The notes under the pieces were generated by a model. The model had not been told where the DNA came from, did no database searches, and saw only the letters and a list, made by a program, of their open reading frames with translations. Of a stretch of DNA of 51,733 nucleotides, positions 42,424-50,169 are shown in pieces. A program made the position numbers and the translations under genes. Within the stretch, counting starts at the first letter, position 1; the number at the start of each line of letters is the position of its first letter. Source of the DNA: Bdellovibrionales bacterium GWB1_55_8 (GTDB lineage Bacteria > Bdellovibrionota > UBA1018); assembly GCA_001769835.1 (NCBI GenBank), contig MEPR01000045.1, positions 1 to 51,733 on the forward strand, given 5' to 3'.

Positions 42424-45400
42424 GCAGAACCTCCTTGGATGGAGAAGCGCTGAGTTGGTCCGCGGAACTTCCCGATACGTGGCGCTTGAACCAGGACTCG
42501 ATCATGATTCGAAACCTCTCGATGTAAGTGTAAGCAGCGGGGATCACGGCGAGAGTCAGCAGTGTCGAGCTGAACATGCCGCCGATGATTCCGATTCCCA
42601 TGCCGGTCCGTTGCCGCGAGGCCTCATTCAGGCCGATTGCGATCGGGATCATGCCTGCAATGAGTGCGAAGCTTGTCATGAGAATGGGGCGAAGCCGGGT
42701 TTTGCCGGCTCGAATGATCGCTGTGCGGAGGTCCAGTCCCTTGTCCGTGAGCTGCTTCGTGTAATCCACCATCAGGATCGAGTTCTTCGTCGCGACCCCC
42801 ATGAGGAGGACGCAGCCGATCATCGAGAAGAGATCCAGGGAGCTGCCGGTGATCAGGAGCGCGAAAAAAGCCCCGCAGAGAGCCAGCGGGAGTACCAGCA
42901 TGATCGCAAACGGCGTGATGAAGGATTCATAGAGGCTCGCCAGGACGAGGTAAATGAACAGAATTCCAAGTCCCATGGCTATGGCCATGTTCACGATCAG
43001 CTCTTTGAAAGACTCCGCCTGACCCACGAACGTGTAGCTGATCCCTTCGGGGAGCTTGAGTTCAGTGTCGATCAGTCTCGTGGCCGCGGTGATGGCACCG
43101 CCCATTCCGGGACCACCTGGCGCGATGTCCGCTTCGATACGGACTGAGCGGTTCCGGTTATGACGACTGATCTCCGCTGGTCCTTTTTGCTCGCGGGCTT
43201 CGGAGACCTGAGAAAGAGGGACGAGGCGCCCATTGATGTTCGGAACGAAGGTTTTGTTCACGCGCGACTTCAGATCCCGCTCGGCATCGCCCAGACGCAC
43301 CCGGATGTCGTACTCGCGGCCCTGCTCCCGGAAAACAGCGGGAACCATGCCTTCAACGAGCGTTCGCAGCTCAATGCCGGCGGTTTTCGTGGCAACGCCG
43401 AGCTGATCCGCGCGATTAGGGTCCAAAAGGAACTGGAATTCGGGTTTGCCCGGACGATAGGTCAGGTTCACGTCCTTGAGCGCGGGATTGCCCTTGAGTT
43501 TCTCGTAAACGGCGTTCGAGTATTTTTCAAGTTGTTCCAGATCGGGGCCAAGAATGACGAGGGTGAAGGGCCGGTCGGAGCCGGTCCCCCCATTCATATC
43601 TCCGACGATCGGATTGGCGCGGGCGAACTCGACCAGTTGCTCGCGTATCCGGTTTTTCATTCCCGTCGTGTTCACCTGGCGCGCTTTCGATGGAACGAGT
43701 TGCACCATGAATGACGCGATATTGGCCTGGCCGTCACGGCTTCCAACAATCATCAGGGAATCCCTCACTTCAGGATTTGAGCGAATCCGCTCGTCGACCT
43801 GGCGCGCAAGCTCATGGGTGCCATCGAGACTTGTGCCCGGCGGAAGGTCGATCCTGACGATGAATTCGCCGTTGTCCTGCGGTGGAAGGAAGGTTTTCGG
43901 AATGAACTTGGCCGCAAACAGACTGGAGATGAAAATTCCGAGCGCGAGTGCCAAAACGGTTTTCGGAAAACGCAGGATCCAACCCAATGAGCGTTCATAA
44001 CCGTTCTCAAGCCGGGTCTGGAACCGATCGAAGAGTTTGATGCTCCAGTTCAGTGGACGAAGGAGGATCATCGGTTTTTTTGACTCCGCGGCGTGTGAAC
44101 CGGCTCCGGCGAAATAGGCGGACAGCATCGGTGCCATGGCAATCGCATCGAGAAGGCTGATGGCCATCGCGAAACAGATGGTGAGCCCGAACTCCTTGAA
44201 GAACTGTCCCACGGTGCCATCCAGGAACCCGATCGGGCCGAATACCGCAACGACGGTCAGCGTGGTCGCGATCACGGCAAGGAGAACTTCGTTCGTCCCT
44301 TCAACCGCGGCTTTGGCCGCGGGCTTGCCCATTTCAAAATGCCGGAAGATATTTTCCCGTACGACGATGGCATCATCGACGAGAAGACCGACAGCAAGGC
44401 TGAGTGCGAGCAGGCTCATGATGTTGATTGAAAATCCGGCAATCAGCATCAGCACGAAAGCTCCCAACAAGGAGTTGGGGAGCGCAAGAGTGGTGATGAA
44501 GGTCGATCGGAAGCTGCCGAGGAAGTACAGCACGACCAGGACCGTCAAAGCGATGCCGATGAAAATCGATTCTTTCACATCCGTGACATTCGCTCTGATG
44601 GGCGTTGAATTGTCCCTGAGTATGGCAACGCGGACCTTTTCCTTGCGGCCGCCGAATTCCTTGTTCAGGTCCTCGATGCGTTTTCTAAGGCCTTCGACGA
44701 CCTGGATAGTGTTTGAGCCTGACTGCTTGTAGACGCGCAGGACGAGAGAAGGGGTGCCATTCAGGAAAACACGGGATCTTTCCTCCTGAAGAGAATCAAA
44801 AACATGTCCCACGTCCCGCACGCGAATGGGCTTTTCGTTCGCGAAGAAGCTCACGATCGTTGCTGATATGTCTTCAAGCGACCGAAACTGCGCGAGGGTA
44901 CGGTAAACGATCTGGTTCTTGCCCTCCTGCACGCTTCCGGCTGGAATGTTCTCACCTGCGGACCGAATGCGGTCCGAGACCATGCCTGCGGAGAGTTCAT
45001 GCCTTTTCAGTTTTTCCTGCTGGAGTTCGACGCGTATTTCCCTTTTTCGGCCTCCGAGGATTTCCACCATTCCGACTTCGTCGACCTGCTGGAGTTTCGG
45101 ACGGATGATTTCGTCGGCAAAGTCATAAAGCGTGGCTGTCGGGAGGTCTGCTGTCACGCCGACTGTGACGATGGGTTCATCGGAGGGGTCCACGCGGCGG
45201 ATCACAGGATCGTCGATGTCATCCGGGAGTTTTTTTCGCGCGGAGCCAATGCGATCGCGGATCTGTTGTTCGGCGTATTTGATATCAGTTTTGAAATGGA
45301 ACTGAGCCACTACGGAGCTGACACCTTCCCGATTCGTGGAGCGTATGGTTTTGATCCCCGCGATCGTACTGATTTCGTCTTCAATGGGTTTTGAGACCAG

Positions 45401-45583
45401 ACTTTCGACTTCGAGCGGGCCAGCGCCCGGGTAAGTGGTGGTAACGGTCACAACCGGAAAAGTGATATCCGGAAAGAGGTCGACCGGAAGTCGCTTCAGG
45501 GCGAGATAGCCCACGGTCATGATGAGAAGGAAAAGACAGGTGATGAAGATCGGTCGATGAATGGCTAATTTCGGGATATTCAT
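42407..45583 (-). CDS. RND-family efflux pump (HAE1-type, AcrB-like)
   Basis: This 1058-residue inner-membrane pump starts with the typical MNIPKLAIHRPIFI and an aaggaac site. The HAE1 features are two hydrophobic six-helix blocks with large periplasmic loops, the proton-relay pair Asp403-Asp404 in VGLLVDDAIVVREN, and the late ATKNSILMVDYTKQL with the relay Lys region. Lengths and motifs fit hydrophobic or amphiphilic compound exporters. It normally works with a periplasmic adaptor and an outer-membrane channel. The channel is encoded 18 nt upstream, but no adaptor gene is seen in the operon. Confidence 0.96.
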   Translation of the reverse strand: MNIPKLAIHRPIFITCLFLLIMTVGYLALKRLPVDLFPDITFPVVTVTTTYPGAGPLEVESLVSKPIEDEISTIAGIKTIRSTNREGVSSVVAQFHFKTDIKYAEQQIRDRIGSARKKLPDDIDDPVIRRVDPSDEPIVTVGVTADLPTATLYDFADEIIRPKLQQVDEVGMVEILGGRKREIRVELQQEKLKRHELSAGMVSDRIRSAGENIPAGSVQEGKNQIVYRTLAQFRSLEDISATIVSFFANEKPIRVRDVGHVFDSLQEERSRVFLNGTPSLVLRVYKQSGSNTIQVVEGLRKRIEDLNKEFGGRKEKVRVAILRDNSTPIRANVTDVKESIFIGIALTVLVVLYFLGSFRSTFITTLALPNSLLGAFVLMLIAGFSINIMSLLALSLAVGLLVDDAIVVRENIFRHFEMGKPAAKAAVEGTNEVLLAVIATTLTVVAVFGPIGFLDGTVGQFFKEFGLTICFAMAISLLDAIAMAPMLSAYFAGAGSHAAESKKPMILLRPLNWSIKLFDRFQTRLENGYERSLGWILRFPKTVLALALGIFISSLFAAKFIPKTFLPPQDNGEFIVRIDLPPGTSLDGTHELARQVDERIRSNPEVRDSLMIVGSRDGQANIASFMVQLVPSKARQVNTTGMKNRIREQLVEFARANPIVGDMNGGTGSDRPFTLVILGPDLEQLEKYSNAVYEKLKGNPALKDVNLTYRPGKPEFQFLLDPNRADQLGVATKTAGIELRTLVEGMVPAVFREQGREYDIRVRLGDAERDLKSRVNKTFVPNINGRLVPLSQVSEAREQKGPAEISRHNRNRSVRIEADIAPGGPGMGGAITAATRLIDTELKLPEGISYTFVGQAESFKELIVNMAIAMGLGILFIYLVLASLYESFITPFAIMLVLPLALCGAFFALLITGSSLDLFSMIGCVLLMGVATKNSILMVDYTKQLTDKGLDLRTAIIRAGKTRLRPILMTSFALIAGMIPIAIGLNEASRQRTGMGIGIIGGMFSSTLLTLAVIPAAYTYIERFRIMIESWFKRHVSGSSADQLSASPSKEVLLANEQ

Positions 45584-45601
45584 TGTCGTTCCTTCACCGC
45601 T

Positions 45602-47032
45602 TCAAGGCACCAGCTCGTCTTTTGCAGCTCGCAGGCGGTGGTAGGAATAATAGTAGTCGGCCACGGCAGCGACATGATCCGCCTTGGACCGGAAGTAGAA
45701 CGAATAATCCTGGATGATTTCAGCCGTGCCGACGCGGGCGTTGCGGAAGAGCCGTTCACGGTCTTCGATGATCTTTTCCCATTGGATCATGGTGTCCTTG
45801 GCCATTCGCGCGATGATGTAATTTGATCGGACACTGCGTTCCGCCTGCTTCAGCTCAATGGAACGGGCTTCGCGCGCGCGATTCATTTCGTTGAAGGCCT
45901 CATCCTGCAGCAGTTCCTGGTGGCGCGCTTCACCCCGAAGGCTTTCGGACCAGAGTGGGTAATTGAGTTCGATTCCGAGAAGGTACCGGGGGTGTACTCC
46001 GCTGGTGAGTTCGGAAAAAGACTGCCCGGGTTGCTGATCCACGCCATTGAAGCTCATCTGGCCAAAAAGGGTGACCTTCGGGAGCAGATCCATTTTCGCA
46101 TTGGCCAGACCGGCCTGTGCATTTTCCACTCGGAGCCGGGCCTGGGTAACCGGGCGAAGTTCGTCAAGTTCAACGGCGGGATCATCCGGGGGCGCCGGCA
46201 AATCGAGGGATACGTCGAATTCCACGTCCTTTTCATAAGGGAGTTGCGCCGCCGAAAAGAGCCGGTCGAGATCAGACAGGTACTGCAATGAAGCGGACTT
46301 CACATGACGATCCTGGGAGGAGAATTCCGTCTTCACCTTGGCGACATCCGACGGTTCCGCGAGCCCGAGTGAACGCTTCCGTTCAACGGTTCTGACGAGG
46401 AGTCCGAATTTCTCTCGCGCCTGAATAGCTTCTCGCAGCGCCGCTTCGGATACATAGGCTTTCCAGTACAAAGCGACCGCATCAAGGACCAGGTCTTCCA
46501 GATTTTCTTTTCTTCTGAGGTCCGCTTGCGCCACATCGCGGCTCGCCATTGCGGTCCTTCTTCGCTCCTGGATACCGAAGAAATTCGAAAGAAGATCCTG
46601 ACGGAATCCCAGGTCGACGAAATCGAGCACCTGATCCGGAGGATGGGCGCTGCTGAGAAAGCTGCTCGTGATCGAGTCCTGGTAGTTTCGATTGTATTTC
46701 AGCGATAACGCGGTGCCGGTCGGCAGTTTCTTTGAAAAACCAACGCTGAATAATCTGTTGCGATCTTCAAGATTCGAGAGGCCCGAGAGCGTTTCCAGGC
46801 GGGTGAGTTCGTAGCTTGAGTTCGCGTTGAATGTCCAGTCGTACGCGCCCTGTGCACGAGCGAGCGGAAGATCCGACTTCCTGGCTTCCAGTTGGATCGC
46901 CCGTGATTCCAGACCCTGGTTCAGAACACTGTCCACAATCACCTGCGGCGCTAGGCGTACCACCGCGCCGGCGCTGGGTGCCATAAGCGCAGCAAGCACG
47001 AGCAGACCTGGAACTGAAATCAGCTGTTTCAA
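45602..47032 (-). CDS. TolC-family outer-membrane channel protein, TTG start
   Basis: This 476-residue protein begins at TTG, overlapping the previous stop codon by 4 nt (sequence TTTTGA), and has ggagga about 9 nt upstream. A signal peptide (about 1-23) is followed by OMF-type helical pairs and strands. Examples are VVRLAPQVIVDSVLNQGLESRAIQLEARKSDLPLARAQG and ARLRVENAQAGLANAKMDLLPKVTLFGQMSF. It is predicted to form the trimeric channel for the RND pump next to it. It lacks the lipobox of the second channel gene. Confidence 0.9.
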   Translation of the reverse strand: MKQLISVPGLLVLAALMAPSAGAVVRLAPQVIVDSVLNQGLESRAIQLEARKSDLPLARAQGAYDWTFNANSSYELTRLETLSGLSNLEDRNRLFSVGFSKKLPTGTALSLKYNRNYQDSITSSFLSSAHPPDQVLDFVDLGFRQDLLSNFFGIQERRRTAMASRDVAQADLRRKENLEDLVLDAVALYWKAYVSEAALREAIQAREKFGLLVRTVERKRSLGLAEPSDVAKVKTEFSSQDRHVKSASLQYLSDLDRLFSAAQLPYEKDVEFDVSLDLPAPPDDPAVELDELRPVTQARLRVENAQAGLANAKMDLLPKVTLFGQMSFNGVDQQPGQSFSELTSGVHPRYLLGIELNYPLWSESLRGEARHQELLQDEAFNEMNRAREARSIELKQAERSVRSNYIIARMAKDTMIQWEKIIEDRERLFRNARVGTAEIIQDYSFYFRSKADHVAAVADYYYSYHRLRAAKDELVP

Positions 47033-47781
47033 AACAGGAATCCTCCGGAGGCGATCCAGTGATTTGAAGGGATCTGCCCGGAAGCCGCCGGCGCAACCCA
47101 GTGCTGGTAGCTGGCTTTCGCGAAAAAGTTTGAACTTGGGGACCAGCGCAAGCCGATCCCAGCGATCCCAAAGGGAGTCTGGCGTGAGGCGGTACTGATC
47201 GGATTGGGGCTGGATTGCGAAACCAGAAGGTATCCTGCACCGAGATCCGTCACGGCGGAAAGTCCGAGAAAATTGAAATCACGCTCCACGCTCATGTTCA
47301 GTGCTGAACTGAGATGGGTCAGTCGAACATGATCGAGAAGAAAACCGCTCTGCGTATGAAGGTTGAACTGCGTTGACGACGCGGAAGCTGAAAAGCAATT
47401 GGCAAAATTCCAGGAGGAGCCTCGTCGCAGCCAATTGCGGCAAACCTCCGCACCGATCATCGGATGTGCGCCGATTCGTGCGAGATCATATCTGTCGCCG
47501 GTGACGATCTCGAGCGCCCCTTCAGGATTAAAACGGCGGAGATTGAATGACACGCTCCAGTTCAGATCGGACGCCACCACCTGGTCTTCGATGTTCGTTG
47601 CAAGCACCGAGGAACTGCCCATGATGATCCGGTCTTGAGAGGGGGGTGAAACCTGGAGTTCTCTTTCTGCAATGCTGCCGTACCCCGTGGCGGTCGCGAA
47701 AGCTGGCTTTTCCGATGTCCCTAAGAAGCTGAAACAAAGGGCAAATGCAAGGATGCACCTTCTTGCTGCAAGAGTGGTCAT
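47029..47781 (-). CDS. Probable outer-membrane beta-barrel protein
   Basis: This 250-residue protein has a signal peptide (about 1-30) and a good aaaggaa ribosome-binding site. The mature part shows alternating polar/hydrophobic strands with aromatic residues at their ends and closes with Phe (GGFLF), the classic C-terminal signature for BAM-dependent insertion. It is the first gene of the efflux operon, and its 3' end overlaps the TolC gene by 4 nt. I recognise no family. A role as porin or accessory to the exporter is possible but not shown. Confidence 0.7.
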   Translation of the reverse strand: MTTLAARRCILAFALCFSFLGTSEKPAFATATGYGSIAERELQVSPPSQDRIIMGSSSVLATNIEDQVVASDLNWSVSFNLRRFNPEGALEIVTGDRYDLARIGAHPMIGAEVCRNWLRRGSSWNFANCFSASASSTQFNLHTQSGFLLDHVRLTHLSSALNMSVERDFNFLGLSAVTDLGAGYLLVSQSSPNPISTASRQTPFGIAGIGLRWSPSSNFFAKASYQHWVAPAASGQIPSNHWIASGGFLF

Positions 47782-47880
47782 GAGGTCGTGTTCCTTTCAT
47801 TAAGTGGAATGAGCACGTGTTTTATCGAAGAAATTATTTTACTTTGCAAGAAAATTAAACGGACGTATAAGGCGGTTTCT

Positions 47881-48414
47881 ATGACTCTTATCCAGCGTTG
47901 GTCTTCCTTGTTTTTGCTTGTGGTGATGAGTGGCGCGATCAGTTGTGCTCCACCTCTTTCTGGCAGTGCCAACAAGCAACGCGAGTTAGAGGACCGTAAG
48001 GAACTGCTCGAGGTTTATCGCGAATTCGCGGGAACTTACGCCGGCGTCATCGAGGAAATGCCGGATCGCTCGGATCCTTTTGGGATCGAAATGAAGGTTT
48101 TCATTGCCGAGGAGCACAACGGACTGAATGAGGACGGTGAGGCACGGTTCCGTCCCGCACTGAGGGCGCGATACCGACGTACGGATTTCCCGAAGGATGG
48201 CATTGGTGAACGCACCCTGATCGTGCGGTATTACCGGGAAACCGGTGAGCTTGCTGCTTCCACGAGCCCTACGTCTCCTTCAGCGGGAAGTGTTCTGGAT
48301 TCAAGTTTCCTGTCGATCACGGGAACATTGGATGCGGCTGAGAAAGTAATGAAAGTGGAACTTCGTGACCATCGCGGGTTCCTCGGCGTAGCCACGCTGG
48401 TCAAGGTGAACTGA
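47881..48414 (+). CDS. Small lipoprotein of unknown function
   Basis: The ATG at 47881 is preferred over an upstream frame start at 47788 because it is preceded by aaggcgg and starts the signal peptide, which ends AISC, a lipobox. The product has 177 residues. The mature part starts with a charged helix, then strands, with the segment FAGTYAGVIEE and a C-terminal HRGFLGVATLVKV. No family is recognised. It is divergent from the barrel gene (99 bp between) and ends 1 nt from the convergent YceI gene. Confidence 0.7.
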   Translation: MTLIQRWSSLFLLVVMSGAISCAPPLSGSANKQRELEDRKELLEVYREFAGTYAGVIEEMPDRSDPFGIEMKVFIAEEHNGLNEDGEARFRPALRARYRRTDFPKDGIGERTLIVRYYRETGELAASTSPTSPSAGSVLDSSFLSITGTLDAAEKVMKVELRDHRGFLGVATLVKVN

Positions 48415-48415
48415 A

Positions 48416-48955
48416 TCAGGTGGACGGAAGGCCCACATCTGCAACGCTGATCCTGATTCTCACATCCGGCCTGACCCGGATCGCGCCCATCAGTGCTGAG
48501 AACGGCTGAATTCCGAAGTCCTTCTGATTCAAGATGATCTCGGACGAGTACGCACGTGCGTGTTCGGTGATGGAAAAACCGATCGGCTGCCTCTGGCCCT
48601 TCAACTCAAGCTGCCCTTTCACTTTGTAACCATGTGTCTCCGTCGTGACCTCAGATGACTGGAAACGGATGGTGGGGAAGTGCGCGGTCTCGAGCACCTG
48701 GTGTTGCAGATTTTCATTGATCTGAACTCTGTCCTTTTCCTTAAGAGCCAGGGGCTGCTCTTCGCCGTCCTTGAGCGCTGAAACCAGAGTGATGGACCTT
48801 GCGTCGAACATCGCACGAATGGCGTGGGGGTGATCAACCTCGATCTCGAACCTCTTTACCTGCAGTTTCAAGTCGTGGGCCATGGAGGAGAAAACGCCTT
48901 CTTTCAGCGTGAAGATCAGGCATTCAGCATTTTTTTCCGTGAACTTGAACATCAT
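48416..48955 (-). CDS. YceI-family protein without signal peptide
   Basis: This 179-residue protein begins at the double ATG, coupled by ATGA to the stop of the kinase gene upstream. The lipocalin-like YceI pattern is visible: FSSMAHDLKLQVKRFEIEV, then VLETAHFPTIRFQSSEV, then KGQLELKGQRQPIGFSI, then FGIQPFSALMGAIRVRPDVRIRI. YceI proteins bind polyisoprenoids or other amphiphiles and usually have a signal peptide; here none is seen. A cytoplasmic ligand-binding role tied to the kinase would be unusual but is suggested by the coupling. Confidence 0.85.
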   Translation of the reverse strand: MMFKFTEKNAECLIFTLKEGVFSSMAHDLKLQVKRFEIEVDHPHAIRAMFDARSITLVSALKDGEEQPLALKEKDRVQINENLQHQVLETAHFPTIRFQSSEVTTETHGYKVKGQLELKGQRQPIGFSITEHARAYSSEIILNQKDFGIQPFSALMGAIRVRPDVRIRISVADVGLPST

Positions 48956-50067
48956 AGTGGCAGCTCGATGACAAATCGGGAACCTCCGGCAGCGGGCTGT
49001 TCCACATGCACGGTTCCCATGTGCGCCTCTACGATTTGGCGGACGATGTAAAGTCCCAGGCCAAGGCCTTTTTTATGCGACTGCGGCTGCAAGCGGGTGA
49101 ACTTATCGAAGATGGCGGCGTGGGAATTCACGTCGATTCCGCTGCCGCCGTCTTCCACTTCGATCCTGGCTCGGGGTCCTCGCAGCAGCGTTCTTATCGT
49201 TACCTTGGATCCGGCAGCGTATTTGGCCGAATTCGAAATCACATTGCTTAAAGCCTGCGTTAATCGATCGCAATCCCAGAATCCTTCGATGGTTTCTGGA
49301 ATCTCCAGCCGGACATCACATTTCGCCTGCATCAAAGCCCCGCTCATTTTATCGATTGCCTGGTGCACGATCGAACGAAGATCCGCCTTTCGGGGATTGA
49401 TGCTGAGTTTGGCCTGCTCCATCCGCGACACGTCCAGCAGGTCATCCATGAGCTTGGAAAGCCGGGTGACGGACTCAAGAGTCCCCTCCAGCAATCGATC
49501 GGACCATTCGGGCAGAGCTTCCGTTTCGCGTCTGAATTTTCTGACCATCAGTTGCACCTGCATGGCGAGCGACGCGAGCGGCGTCTTGAGTTCGTGGGAG
49601 GTTACGGACAAAAATTCATCTCGGACAGCCAGGGCTGAGCGAAGCTGTCGCTCGATCTCTTTGCTGTGGGACACGTCACGCACGGTGGCAAGTATGAGAT
49701 CTGTTCCCAGAAGGGTGAGCCGGCAGAGAAATACTTCGACATCAAAAGTTGAACCGTCATGCGGTCGCCTCGCGGTCCAGTCGAAAAACTGATTTTCACC
49801 TGCGATGACCTTGTCCCAGGTCGCGCGCAAACGTTCATGAGGATTCTTTTCACTGGAATAATCAGTTTCAATGCTGAAGCTGCAGCTTTCACCGGCCGTG
49901 ACGCGGTACATCTCCAGCATCTTCCGGTTCACCGCGAGGATGCGACCATCAAGTGCATGGAGGAGAACTGCATCATAAATATTGTCGAAAAGAGTCTTGA
50001 ACGCCGGCCCCGCAAGGCGCATCAGGTCGGCAGCGTTTTGGAAAGTGCGATTGCCGTCTGCTTCCAT
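48952..50067 (-). CDS. Cytoplasmic PAS-domain sensor histidine kinase
   Basis: This 371-residue protein has no transmembrane segment. A PAS domain (about 20-135; YDAVLLHALDGRILAVNRKMLEMY) precedes the kinase core: phosphoacceptor His158 in SVTSHELKTPLASLA, an N-box ALSNVISNSAKYA and G-boxes IEVEDGGSGIDV and KGLGLGLYIVRQIV. It is an orphan, with no regulator gene next to it, and is translationally coupled to the YceI gene. It starts 102 nt from the divergent histidine kinase gene. Confidence 0.95.
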   Translation of the reverse strand: MEADGNRTFQNAADLMRLAGPAFKTLFDNIYDAVLLHALDGRILAVNRKMLEMYRVTAGESCSFSIETDYSSEKNPHERLRATWDKVIAGENQFFDWTARRPHDGSTFDVEVFLCRLTLLGTDLILATVRDVSHSKEIERQLRSALAVRDEFLSVTSHELKTPLASLAMQVQLMVRKFRRETEALPEWSDRLLEGTLESVTRLSKLMDDLLDVSRMEQAKLSINPRKADLRSIVHQAIDKMSGALMQAKCDVRLEIPETIEGFWDCDRLTQALSNVISNSAKYAAGSKVTIRTLLRGPRARIEVEDGGSGIDVNSHAAIFDKFTRLQPQSHKKGLGLGLYIVRQIVEAHMGTVHVEQPAAGGSRFVIELPL

Positions 50068-50169
50068 GAGCCGTTATTAACAGGCAGGCGGCCACTGCGC
50101 AACGGTCGCGAAGCAGGCTTCGTCGGCTGCTAGAGTGGGCCGTGCGGAACTTGCATCATTGCAAAGATT

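Noticed and set aside
42341-43147. Open frame of 268 codons antisense to the RND pump gene
   Set aside because: The composition is strongly His/Glu/Asp-rich without motifs, and the other strand encodes a certain pump.
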